The position numbers and the translations under genes were made by a program. A stretch of 27,995 nucleotides of DNA, taken from assembly GCA_020724185.1 (NCBI GenBank), contig DYHL01000005.1, forward strand, positions 1-27,995, written 5' to 3'. Positions 25,294 through 27,995 of this stretch are shown here, piece by piece. Numbering within the stretch: the stretch's first letter is position 1; the number at the start of each line of letters is the position of its first letter. Source of the stretch: Candidatus Nitrosymbiomonas sp. GTDB taxonomy: Bacteria; Sysuimicrobiota; Sysuimicrobiia; Sysuimicrobiales; Humicultoraceae. The notes under the pieces are model-generated. The model was not told the DNA's origin. It did no database searches and saw nothing but the letters and a program-made list of their open reading frames with translations.

Positions 25294-26052
25294 CTACTGC
25301 GCGGTGTACCCGCCGTCTACCGACAGCACGGCCCCGGTCGCGTAGGCGAGCTCGTCGGACGCCAGGCACAGGATGCCGAACGCGATCTCCTCAGGGCGCC
25401 CCAGACGGTCCATGGGCCGGACCGACTCAAGCGCTCGGCGTGCCGCCGCCGGATCGGGTTGGCGCGCCACGGCTGCCGCTACCAGGGGAGTGTCCGAGGT
25501 GCCCGGGCAGATGCAGTTGGCGCGGATCGCCGGCGCACCGTCCACGGCAAGACTCCTGGTGAGGCCGATCAGGCCTGCCTTGGTGACATTGTAGGCCACC
25601 TGTCCCCGGATCCCAACAAGACCTGCCTCAGAGGCCACGTTGACGATCACGCCGCCGCCCCCGCGCCGCATGACCGGGAGGCAGTACCTGGCACACAGAA
25701 ACGGAGCGGTCAGGTTGACCTCCAGTATGCGCTGCCAGTCGTCTTCGGTGGTGGTCTCAGCGTTCCCCTGCCTGTATATGGCCGCGTTGTTCACCAGAAT
25801 GTCCAGGCGCCCGAAGGCCGCCACCGTCGCCTCGACCAGCAGTCGGACCTCATCCGGCCTGGACACGTCCGCTGCCACGAAGGTAGCCTCACCGCCCTCG
25901 GCGGTGATCTGCTCAACCGTGGCAGCACCCGCGTCCCTGTCCAGGTCAGCCACCACGACCCTGGCGCCCTCGCGCGCAAACAGGAGGGCCGCGGCGCGAC
26001 CGATGCCTGCGCCACCTCCGGTGATCACCGCCACCTTGCCGCGCACGCCCAT
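25294..26052 (-). CDS. SDR family NAD-dependent dehydrogenase
   Basis: The 252-residue classical short-chain dehydrogenase has TGGGAGIG (11-18), D36 favouring NAD(H), NNA (88-90), N113, and the catalytic set S141, Y154 and K158. It oxidises or reduces an alcohol/ketone, probably on the imported sugar or polyol, because it is placed between the binding protein and the ATPase of the importer. ATG 26052 follows GGAGGG by 8 bases; a start at 26085 is possible but lacks a ribosome site. Similarity to glucose dehydrogenases and 3-oxoacyl reductases is too general to name a substrate. Confidence 0.92.
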   Translation of the reverse strand: MGVRGKVAVITGGGAGIGRAAALLFAREGARVVVADLDRDAGAATVEQITAEGGEATFVAADVSRPDEVRLLVEATVAAFGRLDILVNNAAIYRQGNAETTTEDDWQRILEVNLTAPFLCARYCLPVMRRGGGGVIVNVASEAGLVGIRGQVAYNVTKAGLIGLTRSLAVDGAPAIRANCICPGTSDTPLVAAAVARQPDPAAARRALESVRPMDRLGRPEEIAFGILCLASDELAYATGAVLSVDGGYTAQ

Positions 26053-26095
26053 GCGATCATCCCTCCACGCAAGCACCTGCTGCACGCGTCTGACC

Positions 26096-26129
26096 GCGGG
26101 CTGGGAGCCTGGGGAGACCCCCAGCCCGC
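26096..26129 (-). terminator. 10-bp hairpin after the ribose-type binding-protein gene
   Basis: Arms at 26096-26105 and 26120-26129 match perfectly, with a 14-base loop that can form further pairs. It lies 7 bases after the binding-protein stop and before the SDR gene. No T-run follows, so mRNA stabilisation or partial attenuation is more likely than full termination. Confidence 0.65.
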
Positions 26130-26136
26130 CGTCGTC

Positions 26137-27270
26137 CTACTTGAACTTGGCCTTGATCGCGGTCCAGTTGATCGGTTCCAGCTTGGGGTTGGGATAGTAC
26201 TCCCGCGCGTTGCCCTTCCACACGGTGCGGGGACGGACGTCAAAGAGTTGCGGCACATCGGCCTTCTGGCCCAGGGCGAGCATCACGGCAAACTTGGTGC
26301 CGTACCAGCCCCACTCGGGGAAGCCGTGCCAGGTCTCGGCCATCAACCTTCCCTCGGCGATCCGCTCGGTGGACTCCGGGGTCACGTCGTTGGTGAAGAC
26401 TTTGATCTCGGTGCGCTTGGCGGCCTCAGCCGAGAGCATGGCTCCCAGCCCCATCTCGTTGGAAGCAGCCCAGATGGCCTCGAGACTGCCCTTGGGATTG
26501 CGGGTCAGGAAGTCCTCGGCGGCCTTGCGCCCCTTCTCGCGGTTCCAGTCAGCCGGGAGCGTCCCGACTACCTTGACGCCTGGGAACGGTCCCACTACCT
26601 TGTTGAACCCGTTCAGGCGCGCCGTGGAGAAGAACCCGCCAGCGACGCCCTCAATGATCGCCACGCGCGCCTTGATGGCCGCGGTCTTGGGATCCACTCC
26701 CTTGTAGAGAGTCTCCCACCACTTGAGGTCCAGGTAGGTGCCCGGCTTCACGTCCACCTTCTTGCCGGTGCCCAGCACCCCGGGACCGCCGTAGTAGTCG
26801 AGAAGCGAGTAGGCGGAGATCATGCCCGCCACAGTGTTGTCAAACCCGATGTAGGAGGCGACGTCCACGCCCTTTATGGGCTCCAGCAGGTTGACGATGA
26901 TGACCGGGATACCGGCCGCGTTCGCTTTCTTGATGGCAGGGATGACCACCTCGACCTCGATGGGCGAGATTGCGATCACGCTGACCTTGCGCTGGATGTA
27001 GTCCTCGATGATGGCTACCTGGTCGGCGAAGGCCACGTGCGTGGCCGGCGACCGGCTGATCACCTGGACATCTATGCCGGCCTTCTTCGCGTCGGCTGCT
27101 CCCTTTTCGAGGAAATCGGTGGCGGTCTTGAAGACGCCGGTTATGTCAGGGGGTGTCCAGCCGATCACGACCTTGGGAAGCGGGGGTCCTGCCATTGAGG
27201 ACAGGCTGAGCGCCAGCACGACGGCAACGCTCATGGTGACTACGCGCCACGTCAGAACGCGACACTTCAT
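26137..27270 (-). CDS. Ribose-type sugar ABC transporter substrate-binding protein
   Basis: The 377-residue periplasmic protein is of the RbsB/Peripla_BP_4 class. A basic N terminus and hydrophobic segment end near SLSSMAG (~22-28), with no lipobox cysteine. The mature part begins PKVVIGWTPPDITGVFK and contains the class pattern ADQVAIIEDYIQRKVSVIAISPIE and IPVIIVN. It has an extra glycine/lysine-rich middle section (residues ~160-180) that makes it longer than RbsB (about 300), so it is nearer TorT-like or long CUT2 binding proteins. It is the first gene after the strong promoter and is followed by a hairpin. The ATG has GGGAGGGGAGGAG upstream. Confidence 0.9.
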   Translation of the reverse strand: MKCRVLTWRVVTMSVAVVLALSLSSMAGPPLPKVVIGWTPPDITGVFKTATDFLEKGAADAKKAGIDVQVISRSPATHVAFADQVAIIEDYIQRKVSVIAISPIEVEVVIPAIKKANAAGIPVIIVNLLEPIKGVDVASYIGFDNTVAGMISAYSLLDYYGGPGVLGTGKKVDVKPGTYLDLKWWETLYKGVDPKTAAIKARVAIIEGVAGGFFSTARLNGFNKVVGPFPGVKVVGTLPADWNREKGRKAAEDFLTRNPKGSLEAIWAASNEMGLGAMLSAEAAKRTEIKVFTNDVTPESTERIAEGRLMAETWHGFPEWGWYGTKFAVMLALGQKADVPQLFDVRPRTVWKGNAREYYPNPKLEPINWTAIKAKFK

Positions 27271-27387
27271 CTATCTCCTCCCCTCCCTATTCAGAAACTT
27301 CTCAATGCGGCCTTGCGCTACTCGACGCTCTCACCTCCATCCCAACAGGAACGGCTCCCCGAGCGACATCTCACGGCAGGCAAATGT

Positions 27388-27411
27388 ACGGATGTCTTGT
27401 CGTCCATCCGT
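27388..27411. promoter_or_regulatory. 7-bp dyad just after the promoter, candidate operator
   Basis: ACGGATG (27388-27394) and CATCCGT (27405-27411) are inverted, ten bases apart. On the minus strand this covers roughly +1 to +24 of a transcript starting near 27412, where a repressor would block initiation. The GntR/UTRA protein of this operon is the obvious candidate binder; no binding-site match is claimed. Confidence 0.5.
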
Positions 27412-27418
27412 CCTGTCT

Positions 27419-27449
27419 ATTATACCGTTGCCCGTGGGGAACATGTCAA
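27419..27449 (-). promoter_or_regulatory. Sigma-70-type promoter of the catabolic operon
   Basis: The minus strand has TTGACA (27449-27444) and TATAAT (27424-27419), both perfect, separated by 19 bases rather than 17. An inverted pair, CCGTTG (27425-27430) and CAACGG (27447-27452), overlaps the spacer and the -35 box. Predicted transcription starts near 27412, leaving about 140 bases of leader before the binding-protein gene. This is the clearest promoter in the window. Confidence 0.75.
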
Positions 27450-27451
27450 CG

Positions 27452-27482
27452 GCAGGTGGGTGGGTTCTGCCCACCCACCTGC
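27452..27482 (-). terminator. 13-bp hairpin closing the upstream binding-protein gene
   Basis: Arms at 27452-27464 and 27470-27482 are perfectly complementary, with loop TTCTG. It lies 17 bases after the stop of the partial gene at 27500 and just ahead of the -35 box of the next operon. It lacks a T-run, but position and strength suggest transcript ending or 3' protection. Confidence 0.7.
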
Positions 27483-27499
27483 GGAGCGCAACCTGGGGC

Positions 27500-27995
27500 C
27501 TACTTGGGCAGCGGGAAGACCTCCTTGAGCCAGCGCTCAAGCAGGCGGCCCCGCACCTCCGCCTTGCCGAACCGCGCGAAGTCGTACTTGATAACGTTGA
27601 AATCCTGGAAGCGCGGCGACAACCGGGAAACAGGCGTCCTCGTGTTTGAGGGAATCTGATAGGACTCGCCGACCTCATACGCCATTCGCTGCGCCTCGGG
27701 GGTCATCGACCACTCGATGAACGCGATGCCGTTGGCCCGGTTGGGCGCGCCCTTCACCAGGCTCACGCCCCCGATCTCGGACCCGGTGCCGTCGCGCGCT
27801 GATCCGTAGGCAATGGGAAAACCCCTCAGGATTTGAGACACCGATTCATGGTTGAAGGTCACGCCGATGGCCACCTCGCCACGCCCGGCCAGCACGCCCG
27901 GCGCGGTCCCGGCCCTGGTGTACTCGGCCACGTTCGGGTGGATGCGCTTGAGCAACTCGAACGCCTCACCCTCATCGTAAACCTGCACAATCGTG
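27500..27995 (-). CDS. ABC transporter substrate-binding protein, C-terminal part (iron(III)/AfuA-like)
   Basis: Only the last ~165 residues are in the window; the frame stays open to the right edge. The pattern GVLAGRGEVAIGVTFNH, PIAYGSARDGTGSEIGG, VKGAPNRANGIAFIEW and a final IPSNTRTPV segment fits type-II binding proteins of the iron(III), thiamine or aminoethylphosphonate group. The ligand cannot be told. The gene is probably the last of a separate operon, as a hairpin and then a strong promoter follow it. Confidence 0.8.
   Translation of the reverse strand, partial: TIVQVYDEGEAFELLKRIHPNVAEYTRAGTAPGVLAGRGEVAIGVTFNHESVSQILRGFPIAYGSARDGTGSEIGGVSLVKGAPNRANGIAFIEWSMTPEAQRMAYEVGESYQIPSNTRTPVSRLSPRFQDFNVIKYDFARFGKAEVRGRLLERWLKEVFPLPK

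Noticed and set aside
1..27995. CRISPR arrays, tRNA or rRNA genes, insertion sequences, phage genes
   Set aside because: No spaced direct repeats, cloverleaf-like sequences, transposase or integrase motifs were seen by eye.

Overview
The window is about 28 kb of high-GC bacterial DNA that is almost entirely coding. After one plus-strand signalling gene at the left edge, all 22 remaining genes (2119 to 27995) lie on the minus strand, tightly packed and often overlapping by 1 to 4 bases. Two different sugar-type ABC transporters with export-signal binding proteins lacking a lipobox cysteine suggest a free-living, diderm-type heterotroph. The taxon cannot be fixed from this sequence; an uncultured high-GC lineage is plausible but unproven. 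Strong AGGAGG-type ribosome binding sites and frequent GTG/TTG starts are seen.

Layout in minus-strand transcription order, right to left. (1) 27500-27995: the 3' part of an extracellular binding-protein gene, closed by a 13-bp hairpin. (2) 27419-27449: a promoter with perfect TTGACA and TATAAT boxes and two dyads. (3) 14295-27270: a sugar or polyol catabolic operon. It encodes a ribose-type binding protein, an SDR dehydrogenase, the transporter ATPase and permease, a GntR/UTRA regulator, a ketose 3-epimerase-like enzyme, a Gfo/Idh dehydrogenase, a zinc alcohol dehydrogenase, an aldehyde dehydrogenase, a cupin-type phosphoglucose isomerase, an FGGY kinase and a D-2-hydroxyacid dehydrogenase. 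(4) 7047-14260: a second carbohydrate module with a CUT1 binding protein, two permeases, a xylulokinase-like kinase, a DegT-family aminotransferase and a GH4 NAD-dependent glycosidase. (5) 2119-6974: a cassette of DUF1177, DUF917, AroM-family and ADP-forming acyl-CoA synthetase genes. (6) 72-2101, plus strand: a membrane PAS-GAF-GGDEF diguanylate cyclase interrupted by a one-base frameshift.

How the parts work together is inference. Modules 3 and 4 each pair an importer with kinases and redox enzymes that act on sugar carbons: epimerase, Gfo/Idh, ADH, ALDH, SDR and the redox glycosidase GH4. This would suit a glycoside of an unusual sugar, polyol, cyclitol or amino sugar. Module 5 looks like a separate, poorly characterised pathway, possibly for hydantoin- or imide-like compounds, ending in CoA-thioester energy conservation. 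The most novel-looking points are the DUF1177-DUF917-AroM-ACD cassette, the combination of redox sugar enzymes with a DegT transaminase, and the use of a cupin PGI inside a catabolic operon.
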